From Winogradskyella forsetii (GTDB lineage: Bacteria > Bacteroidota > Bacteroidia > Flavobacteriales > Flavobacteriaceae), in the NCBI RefSeq assembly GCF_013394595.1, contig NZ_CP053348.1:1886001-1950000 (forward strand): a stretch of DNA of 64,000 bases, read 5' to 3'. Made by a program: the position numbers and the translations under genes. Positions 1 through 7,866 of the stretch are shown here, one piece after another. The notes beneath the pieces were generated by a model. The model saw nothing but the letters and a program-made list of their open reading frames with translations, did no database searches and was not told the DNA's origin. How positions within the stretch are numbered: position 1 is the first letter of the stretch; every line of letters starts with the position of its first letter.

Positions 1-201
1 ACTTGGTAATTTTTGAGATTGTTTCTCATCCTTAATTTTTATAGTGGCGTTGGCCTTATATTGAGATGTTTCATATCTTAAAAAAGTGAATGCTAAAAAT
101 ATGGCTATAATTAAGCTTAAAGAAATTATCTTCCAATAAGATAAAATTAATTCAAATTGCTCTTTTAATTCGTTATTAGCTAATTTAGAATTGCTTTTCA
201 T
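1..201 (-). CDS. Wzc/Wzz-type polysaccharide chain-length/tyrosine kinase protein (partial, N-terminus only)
   Basis: The start codon is at 201 and the frame stays open to the window edge, so only the first 67 residues are visible. They show a short charged N-terminus, one hydrophobic segment (about residues 22-41, rich in Leu/Ile/Ala), then RYETSQYKANATIKIKDE. This is the typical start of Wzz/Wzc chain-length determinants: a membrane helix followed by a periplasmic 'Y.A.A.I.I' strand. The position just downstream of a Wza-like export lipoprotein fits the Wza-Wzc order of capsule export operons. Whether it carries the cytoplasmic tyrosine kinase domain lies outside the window. Confidence 0.75.
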   Translation of the reverse strand, partial: MKSNSKLANNELKEQFELILSYWKIISLSLIIAIFLAFTFLRYETSQYKANATIKIKDEKQSQKLPS

Positions 202-229
202 AAACGTTTACTATTATTAAAATCTAAAT

Positions 230-1006
230 TTATTTTACTAAGAAAACGGCGATAATTGTGGTAAGTGTCCCAATAGCCGATATTAATACACCGTTGTTTT
301 GATTAAATGTGGAAGATCTGATTTTTGCTTTATTGGGTTCTACGTAAATAACATCGTTTTGCTGTAAGTAATAAAAAGGCGAATTTACTGTGTTTATAGA
401 AGTTAGGTCAATATTTGCAAATTTCTTTTTTCCATCGACTTCCCTAATTAGCAAAACGTTTTTTCGTTTACCAAATATGGTTAGATCATTAGCATACCCA
501 AGAGCTTCTAAAAGCGTTATGCTTTCGTCCTGTATAGTAAAAGTTCCCGGATTTGCAACTTCACCTATGACAGTGATTGTAAAATTTGCCAATCTAACAT
601 TAATTATTGGGTCATTAACCATAACTTTAATACGTTCTAGAAGTAATGCTGTTAAATCTGTGCGTGTCAATCCTTCAACTTTAATAGTTCCTAATACAGG
701 GAATTCAATATTACCATTATAGTCTACCAAGTAGGTTTGTTGTTGCGTCGAACTTCTAGCGGTTATTAAATCGTTTGTATTATTCGACACCGTTGGTAGA
801 TTAAATGGTCTTACGGTTTCTGGATCTAGAGCAGAAACATTTATGGTTAATATATCGTCTGGTTTATATGTTAATTGTAATGGTTCGGTAGTTAACTGCC
901 CATCTTCAAGTGCCTCATCTTGAAAATAAACTATTTTTTTTCTTGATGCACATGAGGAAGCGGTAATAATCGCTAATATCGAAATAATAAGAATACGTAT
1001 TTTCAT
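230..1006 (-). CDS. Polysaccharide export lipoprotein, Wza/BexD family
   Basis: 258 aa. A lipoprotein signal peptide ends in the lipobox ASSC with Cys19, so the mature protein should be lipid-anchored in the outer membrane. The next part (about residues 45-140) fits the polysaccharide export (Poly_export) domain, with 'YKPDDILTINVSALDPE' and 'YLVDYNGNIEFPVLGTIKVEGLT'-like strands. A SLBB-like domain follows, around 'ITVIGEVANPGTFTI' (about 145-220). A C-terminal hydrophobic helix ends the protein, as in Bacteroidota homologues. It would form the outer-membrane exit channel with the Wzc-type protein encoded 28 bp downstream. Confidence in the family is high; the polymer exported is unknown. 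Confidence 0.92.
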   Translation of the reverse strand: MKIRILIISILAIITASSCASRKKIVYFQDEALEDGQLTTEPLQLTYKPDDILTINVSALDPETVRPFNLPTVSNNTNDLITARSSTQQQTYLVDYNGNIEFPVLGTIKVEGLTRTDLTALLLERIKVMVNDPIINVRLANFTITVIGEVANPGTFTIQDESITLLEALGYANDLTIFGKRKNVLLIREVDGKKKFANIDLTSINTVNSPFYYLQQNDVIYVEPNKAKIRSSTFNQNNGVLISAIGTLTTIIAVFLVK

Positions 1007-1034
1007 TGGAGTTAATTTATAGGTTAAAAAGGGC

Positions 1035-2930
1035 TTATTTTTTTTGATCTAAAACTTCGTAAGTAGAGTTGTTAGAAATATATTCAGGTATTAAAAATTT
1101 TATCGAAGATACAATTTCTAATGGCTGTGTTAAAGAGTTTATAGTGGTGAGTTTATTAATTTGTTTTTCTACATTGCTAATATCTACATGTCTCGATTTA
1201 GCAATCATTATTTTCTCATGGTACGTTTTCTTGGTGTTCTCTCCATCAGCCAAAAGCTCTTCATAAATTTTTTCCCCAGGTCTTAAACCTGTGATTTTAA
1301 TATCTATGTCTTCAGGATAGCGTAAACCGGAAAGAATAATCATATTGGTAGCCAAATTGAAAATCTTTATAGGTTCTCCCATGTCAAAGACATAAATTTC
1401 TCCACCATTACCCATGGCAGCAGCTTCAAGAACTAGCTGACAGGCTTCTGGAATAGTCATGAAATAGCGTGTTATATCTTTATGTGTTACAGTTAATGGG
1501 CCTCCTTTTTCAATTTGCTTTTTAAATAATGGAATTACAGAACCATTCGATCCTAAAACATTACCAAATCTTGTAGTGATAAACTTTGTACTTCCCTTTC
1601 CTTTCAGACAAGTGGCATAAAGCTCCGCAATACGCTTAGTCGCTCCCATGACGTTTGTTGGGTTTACGGCTTTATCTGTAGAGATTAGCACAAATTTATC
1701 AACACTATGCTTTACGGCTATATCGGCTACATTTTTAGTGCCTCCAATATTTACACTAACAGCTTCAAAAGGATTGTTTTCCATCAATGGAACGTGCTTA
1801 TATGCGGCTGCGTGAAAGACAATTTTTGGCTTGTATAGGTTGAATATTTGGTCTATTCTAGTTCTATTGCGCACATCAGCAACAATGGCATCAATATTCT
1901 CTAAACCTTGTTGTTTAAATTCTTGTTGAATATCATAAAGTGCAGACTCAGCATTATCTACGAGGATTAATTTTTTATAATTATACAAGCTCACTTTTCT
2001 ACAGATTTCACTTCCTATAGATCCAGCAGCTCCAGTAATGATGATGACTTTGTTATCGTATTGTTCTTCTAAATCTGGGTTTTTGATGTTGATAGGATCT
2101 CTTCCTAAAAGATCCTCAATTTTAACTTCTTTTATTTGGCCTACGCTTAAATCGCCATCAATCCAACTTTGAACAGGAGGAACAATCTTCACTTTAAGTC
2201 CAAGTGAAAAAAGACTACCTGTAATTTGTAGCAATCTTGTAGGATCTATATTTTGAATTGAAATTATAACCTCTTCAACCTTGTGCTTTTCAATGAAATC
2301 TTCATCAATAGAATCAATACTATAGACATTTAATAGGTTTATTTTCTTACCTATTTTACGTTCATCATCATCAATAAAACCGACAACTTCGACGCCATTT
2401 TTGGTGTCATTTCTAATGGCATCATAGGTTAACATTCCTGAATTACCCGCGCCAAATATTAAAACATTGGAAATAGATTGAAAATCTTGTGTGATATGGT
2501 TATAAAGGGATTTTATAAATAGTTTCGCTCCAATGAGGAATAAAATGTTCAGCAATAAATGAATATAGATTATAGAGCCCGATATATTCAAAATACTCGA
2601 TTCACCGAGATATCGTCTACTTAAAAATGTACAACATATAAGGATAGTTGCCAATATGTTCGCTCCAATGATGAGATTAACGATATCCTTAAATCCTGTA
2701 AATCTAACAACACCTTTGTAAGAGCCTACAGCTATGAGGCTAATGGCTGAAACGGCAACAACATAAGGGATTTGTTTAAAAAGTGTAAAAAAGTCGAATT
2801 CAATTACGAAGTTGAATCGAATTAAATACGCCATAAAAAACGTTGCGACGATGATCGCTATATCAAATAAAAGCACTAGCCATTTAGAGGCATATTTCTG
2901 CGATATTTTATTTAAAAATTTAACAATCAT
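1035..2930 (-). CDS. Membrane-bound UDP-sugar 4,6-dehydratase, WbpM/PglF/FlaA1 long form
   Basis: 631 aa. The N-terminal 150 residues contain four or five hydrophobic helices. A Rossmann-like domain follows with FGAGNSG at about 158, then the SDR dehydratase domain with GAAGSIGSEI at about 303. In the catalytic region the segment STDKAVNPTNVMGATKR keeps the Lys but has Met where classical SDR enzymes have Tyr; this is a hallmark of the WbpM/PglF group that converts UDP-GlcNAc to the 4-keto-6-deoxy sugar. Its start overlaps the aminotransferase stop by 4 bp, so the two are translationally coupled and likely act in sequence to make a UDP-4-amino-4,6-dideoxy sugar. The exact sugar is inferred. 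Confidence 0.92.
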   Translation of the reverse strand: MIVKFLNKISQKYASKWLVLLFDIAIIVATFFMAYLIRFNFVIEFDFFTLFKQIPYVVAVSAISLIAVGSYKGVVRFTGFKDIVNLIIGANILATILICCTFLSRRYLGESSILNISGSIIYIHLLLNILFLIGAKLFIKSLYNHITQDFQSISNVLIFGAGNSGMLTYDAIRNDTKNGVEVVGFIDDDERKIGKKINLLNVYSIDSIDEDFIEKHKVEEVIISIQNIDPTRLLQITGSLFSLGLKVKIVPPVQSWIDGDLSVGQIKEVKIEDLLGRDPINIKNPDLEEQYDNKVIIITGAAGSIGSEICRKVSLYNYKKLILVDNAESALYDIQQEFKQQGLENIDAIVADVRNRTRIDQIFNLYKPKIVFHAAAYKHVPLMENNPFEAVSVNIGGTKNVADIAVKHSVDKFVLISTDKAVNPTNVMGATKRIAELYATCLKGKGSTKFITTRFGNVLGSNGSVIPLFKKQIEKGGPLTVTHKDITRYFMTIPEACQLVLEAAAMGNGGEIYVFDMGEPIKIFNLATNMIILSGLRYPEDIDIKITGLRPGEKIYEELLADGENTKKTYHEKIMIAKSRHVDISNVEKQINKLTTINSLTQPLEIVSSIKFLIPEYISNNSTYEVLDQKK

Positions 2931-4051
2931 GATACAAAATACGTATTTATTGCGGAAACAACCCTATCTAATTCAGCATCAGTTAAATTGGATCCACTAG
3001 GCAAACATAAGCCTTTTTCAAATAACTCGTCCGAAACACCATTGAGATACCGTGGAGCACCTTTGAATACGGGTTGTTGATGCATTGGTTTCCAAAGCGG
3101 TCTTGACTCAATATTTTCTTTTTCTAGGGCCAGTCTTAATCCTTCTCGTGTACTTTTAGAATCTAAAAGAATACAAGATAACCAACGGTTTGAGAAAAAA
3201 CCATTTGGTTCTTTTAAAAATGTGATTTTGTTATTGTTTTTAAAGGCATTAAAATAAAATTCATGATTAGAACGGCGTTTAGCTACATGACTATCTAAAA
3301 TGGTCATTTGTCCACGACCAATACCTGCAACGATATTAGACATTCTATAATTATAGCCGATATGTGAGTGTAAATAATGTGGAGCATTGTCTCTAGCTTG
3401 TGTAGCTAAGAAAACGGCTTTTTCCTTATTTTCTATAGTTTTTGTAACAATAGCACCTCCTCCTGAAGTGGTTATAATTTTGTTACCATTAAATGATAAT
3501 ATTGAAAAATCCCCAAAAGTTCCGCATTTTTTTTCTTTATAGCGACTTCCCAAGGATTCTGCACTGTCTTCTATAATTGGAATATCGTATCGAGATGCCA
3601 CTTCATTGATTTCATCAACTTTATATGGCATGCCATATAAATGAACTGCGATAATGGCTTTTGGTTTCGTTCCGTTTGCCATTCTATCTTTAATAGCAAT
3701 TTCTAATTGTTGAGGACAAATATTCCAAGTGTCTCTTTCGCTATCTACAAATATAGGAGTAGCGCCTTGGTATACTATTGGGTTAGCTGAAGCAGAAAAT
3801 GTTTTACTCTGGCAGATCACTTCATCTCCATGTTTAACTCCTAACAAAATAAGACTTAAATGTAGGGCAGAAGTGCCAGATGCTAAAGCGGCAACATGTA
3901 TGTTATTGTTAAGATAAGATTGTAAATCGCTTTCAAATCCATTAACATTCGGACCTAAAGGGGCTACCCAATTAGAATCGAAAGCTTCTTTTATGTAAGA
4001 TTGTTCATTACCACTCATGTGTGGTGATGATAGCCATATTTTAGGTTTCAT
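2927..4051 (-). CDS. DegT/DnrJ/EryC1/StrS family PLP-dependent sugar aminotransferase (PglE-like)
   Basis: 374 aa from the ATG at 4051. The frame stays open upstream to 4162, but the extra 37 residues lack family character, and MKPKIWLSSPHMSGNE is the usual start. The PLP-binding lysine is in SFNGNKIITTSGGG, and the family signature EDSAESLGSRY lies upstream of it. C-terminal features (RPLWKPMH, GLCLPSGSNLT) match the PglE/WbpE/PseC group. It probably aminates the 4-keto sugar made by the overlapping dehydratase gene, with glutamate as donor. No PglD-type N-acetyltransferase lies next to it, which leaves the fate of the new amine open. Confidence 0.92.
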   Translation of the reverse strand: MKPKIWLSSPHMSGNEQSYIKEAFDSNWVAPLGPNVNGFESDLQSYLNNNIHVAALASGTSALHLSLILLGVKHGDEVICQSKTFSASANPIVYQGATPIFVDSERDTWNICPQQLEIAIKDRMANGTKPKAIIAVHLYGMPYKVDEINEVASRYDIPIIEDSAESLGSRYKEKKCGTFGDFSILSFNGNKIITTSGGGAIVTKTIENKEKAVFLATQARDNAPHYLHSHIGYNYRMSNIVAGIGRGQMTILDSHVAKRRSNHEFYFNAFKNNNKITFLKEPNGFFSNRWLSCILLDSKSTREGLRLALEKENIESRPLWKPMHQQPVFKGAPRYLNGVSDELFEKGLCLPSGSNLTDAELDRVVSAINTYFVS

Positions 4052-4452
4052 AAGTAAAATTGTTAAGTAATGATAAAAATTACTATTCAATTTCATGTCA
4101 TATAGAGGGATCTGGGACACGATCAAATTATGGGATAAATATGCGGCATTATGTTGGAACACCCCAAATTAAAACGTTTAAATGTAAATATTTACGTTGA
4201 TAACGGTAATCAATTGTAAAATAAATTCCTTTTTAGAGCTTTGGTTAGTTTTTCTCATGGTTATTAATAACAGCATTCAATATAGTTATTAATCTTCTGT
4301 ACTAGTAATGAAAGATTATTCCTTCAATTAAAGTAAGGGTAAATTTAAATTATAACTTAGTTTTCGGTTATATACCGTAACTTTAATAAGGATAATTTAT
4401 TCTATCTTATATTTGTCAGCCCATAAAGAAATTGGAGAACTAAACCCATCGC
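4052..4452. other. Divergent intergenic region between sugar aminotransferase and ATP-grasp genes
   Basis: About 400 bp, AT-rich, between divergent genes. It contains a perfect 12-bp palindrome (GTTATTAATAAC, 4260-4271), a half-site-like repeat of it near 4284, and a short inverted repeat CGGT-TATAT-ACCG (4365-4377) just upstream of the plus-strand promoter candidate. No additional ORF is convincing. The upstream extension of the aminotransferase frame (4052-4162) occupies part of it but is probably not translated. Confidence 0.5.
4382..4415 (+). promoter_or_regulatory. Candidate Bacteroidota promoter for the ATP-grasp/HAD pair
   Basis: The -7 box TATATTTG (4408-4415) matches the Bacteroidota consensus TAnnTTTG exactly. 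A weak -33 element TTTA lies 22 bp upstream. Transcription would begin near 4422, giving a leader of about 30 nt before the ATG at 4453. It rests on consensus matching only. Confidence 0.45.
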
Positions 4453-5424
4453 ATGAATATCTTAATTACTTCCGCAGGTCGCAGAGTATCACTTGTAAGA
4501 TCATTTCAAAAAGAATTGAAAAAGGCCAGCCTTGAGAGTAAAGTATTTGCCACAGATTCTAGTCCTGAATTATCTGCAGCTTGTCAGGTTGCAGATGGAT
4601 ACTTTGAAGTACCTACATTAGATCACCCAGATTATATATCCATACTAATAGATTATTGCAAAAAGCATGATATCGTTTTGTTGATACCAACTATAGATAC
4701 TGAATTGCAAACGCTAGCAAATTATAAAGAGCGGTTTGCTAGTGAAGAGATCACAGTTGTTGTTTCTTCCGCTGATTTTGTATCAAAATGCCGGGATAAA
4801 AGGATTATTCATCGATTTTTTGAATCACAAAATGTCAATGTGGCTAAAGAATATGCTAAAGACGATTACCAATTACCACTTTTTATTAAACCAACGGATG
4901 GTAGTAGGAGTGTCGATACCTACATTATTAGGTCCAAAGAGGATTTGACTGAATATCATTTTAGTAATGACAAATTAATGTTCTTGGAGTATTTAGATCA
5001 TGATGAGTACGATGAATTTACATGCGATTTATATTATGGAAAAGACCATAGTTTGAAATGCGTTGTACCAAGAAAAAGAGTAGAAGTGCGAGATGGCGAA
5101 GTGTATAAAGCTTTGACAGTCAGAAATATTTTAGTATCTTACTTAAAGAAAAACTTAAGTTTTATTGATGGCGCTGTTGGATGTCTTACTGCCCAGTTTT
5201 TTTTACATAGAACTGATGAAGAAAAGATTTTTGCGATTGAGATCAATCCTAGATTTGGAGGTGGTTATCCACTAACTTATTTGTCTGGAGCAAATTATTC
5301 TAAATGGATCATAGAAGAATATATGCTAGATCAATCGATAGCAGAACAATTTGATGTATGGGAAAGTGATTTATTAATGATTAGATATGATGATGAAATA
5401 TTAGTGCATGGATATAAAGGTTAA
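4453..5424 (+). CDS. ATP-grasp ligase (CarB-like) in polysaccharide locus
   Basis: 323 aa. It begins with a preATP-grasp Rossmann-like segment (ILITSAGRRVSLVRSF), then the ATP-grasp fold: a nucleotide-binding lysine strand LPLFIKPTDGSRS at about 140-152, the FLEYLDHDEYDEFTCDL region, and the metal-binding EINPRFGGGYPL near 275. Family members form an acyl-phosphate and ligate it to an amine. Homologues annotated 'carbamoyl phosphate synthase-like' are frequent in polysaccharide loci, but their substrate is not established. It lies on the strand opposite to the rest of the locus and overlaps the HAD gene by 17 bp, so the two are made as a unit. Ligation of an amino acid to a 4-amino sugar is a hypothesis. 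Confidence 0.85.
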   Translation: MNILITSAGRRVSLVRSFQKELKKASLESKVFATDSSPELSAACQVADGYFEVPTLDHPDYISILIDYCKKHDIVLLIPTIDTELQTLANYKERFASEEITVVVSSADFVSKCRDKRIIHRFFESQNVNVAKEYAKDDYQLPLFIKPTDGSRSVDTYIIRSKEDLTEYHFSNDKLMFLEYLDHDEYDEFTCDLYYGKDHSLKCVVPRKRVEVRDGEVYKALTVRNILVSYLKKNLSFIDGAVGCLTAQFFLHRTDEEKIFAIEINPRFGGGYPLTYLSGANYSKWIIEEYMLDQSIAEQFDVWESDLLMIRYDDEILVHGYKG

Positions 5425-6064
5425 TGATCAAACTGTTATCGTTTTCGACTTAGATGATACATTATATAATGAGCTGGATTATCTAACATCTGCATATAAG
5501 TCTATTGCGGTACATTTTGAACCTGAGGATTGGAAACCGCTGTATTCTAAAATGTTTTCATTATACAGAAGTAGGGTTAATGTTTTTGAATTTATTGTAA
5601 ATACCTACACAATAGAGATGGGTTTCTTAATAGAGATGTATAGAAGCCACCATCCAAACATCCAATTGTTCGATGGTGTTTTAGACGTATTTGAAGCTAT
5701 AAAAGCCAAAGGTGGAAAAATAGGGATAATCACAGATGGTCGTTCTAAAACCCAACGAGCGAAGCTTGAGAGTTTGAATATTTTAAAATACCTTGATAAG
5801 ATCATTATATCCGAAGAAATAGGTTCTGAAAAACCTAGCGTAGAGAATTTTAAAGCGATTCAAAAAGCTCTACCAGCATCCGAATATTATTATATAGCTG
5901 ATAATTTAAAGAAAGATTTTGTTGCACCTAATGTCTTAGGTTGGAACACTGTGGCATTGATAGACAATGGTAAGAATATTCATTGTGATGCGCATAAATA
6001 TTTGGATAATGCCCACCAACCTCAACAATTCATTATTGTATATAATGAAATAAATATTATTTAA
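5408..6064 (+). CDS. HAD-superfamily hydrolase (phosphatase) paired with ATP-grasp protein
   Basis: 218 aa. HAD motif I is FDLDDTLYNE (DxDxT at residues 14-18), motif II is IITDGRS (about 106-112), and motif III/IV is around SEEIGSEKP and YYIADNLKKDF. The size and cap placement resemble the phosphoglycolate phosphatase-like C1-cap group. Its ATG lies inside the end of the ATP-grasp gene (17-bp overlap), indicating co-translation and a joint pathway. It ends 12 bp from the convergent sugar transferase gene. The substrate is not predictable; a sugar phosphate or phosphorylated intermediate of the ATP-grasp reaction would fit. Confidence 0.87.
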   Translation: MDIKVNDQTVIVFDLDDTLYNELDYLTSAYKSIAVHFEPEDWKPLYSKMFSLYRSRVNVFEFIVNTYTIEMGFLIEMYRSHHPNIQLFDGVLDVFEAIKAKGGKIGIITDGRSKTQRAKLESLNILKYLDKIIISEEIGSEKPSVENFKAIQKALPASEYYYIADNLKKDFVAPNVLGWNTVALIDNGKNIHCDAHKYLDNAHQPQQFIIVYNEINII

Positions 6065-6076
6065 ATGCTATAAAAT

Positions 6077-6697
6077 TTAGATATTACGCTCCTTTGTGCC
6101 TGTGAATATAGGCATGTCGTCATTATCAGAATTATTGACATCTTTTCTACTGATAACCTTGTCTATGGTTTTAAAAATTATTTTCAAATCCAATAAGAAA
6201 GATTGGTTATCTACATAGTATACATCAAACTCAAACTTTTCTTCCCAGCTAATCGCATTTCTACCGTTAACTTGTGCCCAACCTGTAATACCAGGTATAA
6301 CTTCGTGTCTTCTATTTTGTCGTTTGTTATAAAGTGGCAAATACTTAGGCAAAAGCGGGCGCGGACCCACTAGGCTCATATCGCCTTTTAAAATATTAAT
6401 CAACTGAGGAATTTCATCCAAAGAGTATTTTCTACAAAAGTTACCCATCTTAGTAATGCGATAAATTACAGGCAATAGATTACCGTCTTTATCCGTTTTA
6501 TCGTTCATGGTTTTTAACTTAATAATGGTAAAGAGCCTCCCGTTTATACCAGTTCGCGTTTGATAGAAAAAGGGTTTTCCATTATTGGAAATCGCCAATA
6601 CAATAATTAATGTCAGCAATAGTGGAGAAACAATTATGAGTCCTACCAAAGCTGCTAAAAAATCAAAAAAACGTTTTATACTTAGGTATAGTTCCAT
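6077..6697 (-). CDS. Initiating undecaprenyl-phosphate sugar-1-phosphate transferase, PglC type
   Basis: 206 aa, the short monotopic form. An N-terminal hydrophobic re-entrant segment (about residues 10-35: KRFFDFLAALVGLI then SPLLLTL) precedes the catalytic domain. The Asp-Glu dyad is in YSLDEIPQLINILKGDMSLVGPRPLL, followed by GITGWAQVNGRN. The short length and adjacency to a PglA-like glycosyltransferase, together with PglF- and PglE-like genes nearby, suggest transfer of a phospho-diamino-trideoxyhexose to undecaprenyl phosphate as the first step of repeat-unit assembly. The family is certain; the donor sugar is inferred from context. Confidence 0.93.
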   Translation of the reverse strand: MELYLSIKRFFDFLAALVGLIIVSPLLLTLIIVLAISNNGKPFFYQTRTGINGRLFTIIKLKTMNDKTDKDGNLLPVIYRITKMGNFCRKYSLDEIPQLINILKGDMSLVGPRPLLPKYLPLYNKRQNRRHEVIPGITGWAQVNGRNAISWEEKFEFDVYYVDNQSFLLDLKIIFKTIDKVISRKDVNNSDNDDMPIFTGTKERNI

Positions 6698-6723
6698 GTG
6701 ATGAAATTATAGGTGGATAATAT

Positions 6724-7863
6724 TTATGATTGCTGCAGAACATAGTTGATTATATCTATTAAATCTTTATTTATAATATCAACATCAAAACGTTCTTCTG
6801 CATATTTTCTACTGTTTATGCCCATTTCTCTTATTTTTTTTGGATTGGTTATAAAATATTCCATTGGTTTAATAAGGGCTTCAAGATTTTGAGGTTCGAT
6901 TAGGAAACCATTTATCCCTTCTTTGACTGATTCCCTGCAGCCAACAGAATCTGTTGTTATAATTGGGTTGCCACATGCACAAGCTTCTAAAGTAGTTCTT
7001 GGTAAGCCCTCTCTGTAATAACTTGGTAGTACAAAAACATCTCTTTTGTGAAGGTGCTCTTCAATATTTCTTTGTTTACCATGAAATACAATTATGCCTT
7101 CTTTATGCAATTCGTTTATTTCATTTTCACTAATGGCAGAAGGGGAGGTTTCTGTTGCACCAATTAAATGAAATTCTGCTTGGGGATACTTCGCTTTCAA
7201 AATTTTGGCAGCTTCCATGTATAAAGCGATTCCTTTTTCCTTAATCAATCTCGCCACCAAAAGAAAACTGACTTTATCTGAAGTATTTTTTTCTTGAAAT
7301 GAAAATTGATTAAGATTAACACCAGAACCACTCACAAAGGCTACGCTCTGTTCCTTGGAAATAATATTGCGATCCAAGAATAATTGATGGTCATCTTTAT
7401 TTTGAAAAACGATCACCTTATTCTTTCGAATTGATAATTTATACAAGGTTTCATTAAACCGCTGTAATAATCTGGCCTTAGTAGATAAACCTGTGAAGGC
7501 ATAGCCTAAGCCCGTAATTAATGAAACCACTGGCACGTTGCATTGGTTTGCGGCAATCGAACTATAAATAACAGGTTTTACGGTATATGGAAATACTAAA
7601 TCTATATTATTGTCTTTAATTAATCCTTTTAATTCGCTAATAGAGGTCATATCCTTAAAGGGGTTGAGACCAGTTCTATTTAAATTAAATTGTAATGGTG
7701 TAGCTCCAAGTGAAACAAGTTTAGAACGAATATTGCTAGGATGGTCTGGTGCTGCTGCAAAAACCATATATCCATTATCCACTAAACTCTTAATAAAATC
7801 TCCTCTAAAATTTATTAATGAAGCAGATAGTGATGCTACAATCATTATGTTTTTATTATCCAT
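6724..7863 (-). CDS. Glycosyltransferase family 4 (PglA-like)
   Basis: 379 aa, GT-B fold. The N-terminal domain begins MIVASLSASLINFRGDF, and the segment SLITGLGYAFTGLSTK is typical of the PglA-like group. The C-terminal nucleotide-binding domain has FLLVARLIKEKGI and the EX7E motif in EGLPRTTLEACACGNP. In Campylobacter-type systems PglA adds the second sugar to the product of PglC, and here the two genes are 26 bp apart. It is 3 bp from the upstream asparagine synthetase gene, so they are one operon. Linkage and donor cannot be read from sequence. Confidence 0.88.
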   Translation of the reverse strand: MDNKNIMIVASLSASLINFRGDFIKSLVDNGYMVFAAAPDHPSNIRSKLVSLGATPLQFNLNRTGLNPFKDMTSISELKGLIKDNNIDLVFPYTVKPVIYSSIAANQCNVPVVSLITGLGYAFTGLSTKARLLQRFNETLYKLSIRKNKVIVFQNKDDHQLFLDRNIISKEQSVAFVSGSGVNLNQFSFQEKNTSDKVSFLLVARLIKEKGIALYMEAAKILKAKYPQAEFHLIGATETSPSAISENEINELHKEGIIVFHGKQRNIEEHLHKRDVFVLPSYYREGLPRTTLEACACGNPIITTDSVGCRESVKEGINGFLIEPQNLEALIKPMEYFITNPKKIREMGINSRKYAEERFDVDIINKDLIDIINYVLQQS

Positions 7864-7866
7864 CTC

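Noticed and set aside
4052-4162. N-terminal extension of the sugar aminotransferase (37 residues)
   Set aside because: The segment is not like the family, and the ATG at 4051 gives the standard start.
201-4181. Palindromes TAAACGTTTA (201-210) and AAACGTTT (4172-4179) near polysaccharide genes as a shared operator
   Set aside because: At this base composition two or three such 8-mers are expected by chance in 64 kb, and the flanks do not match.
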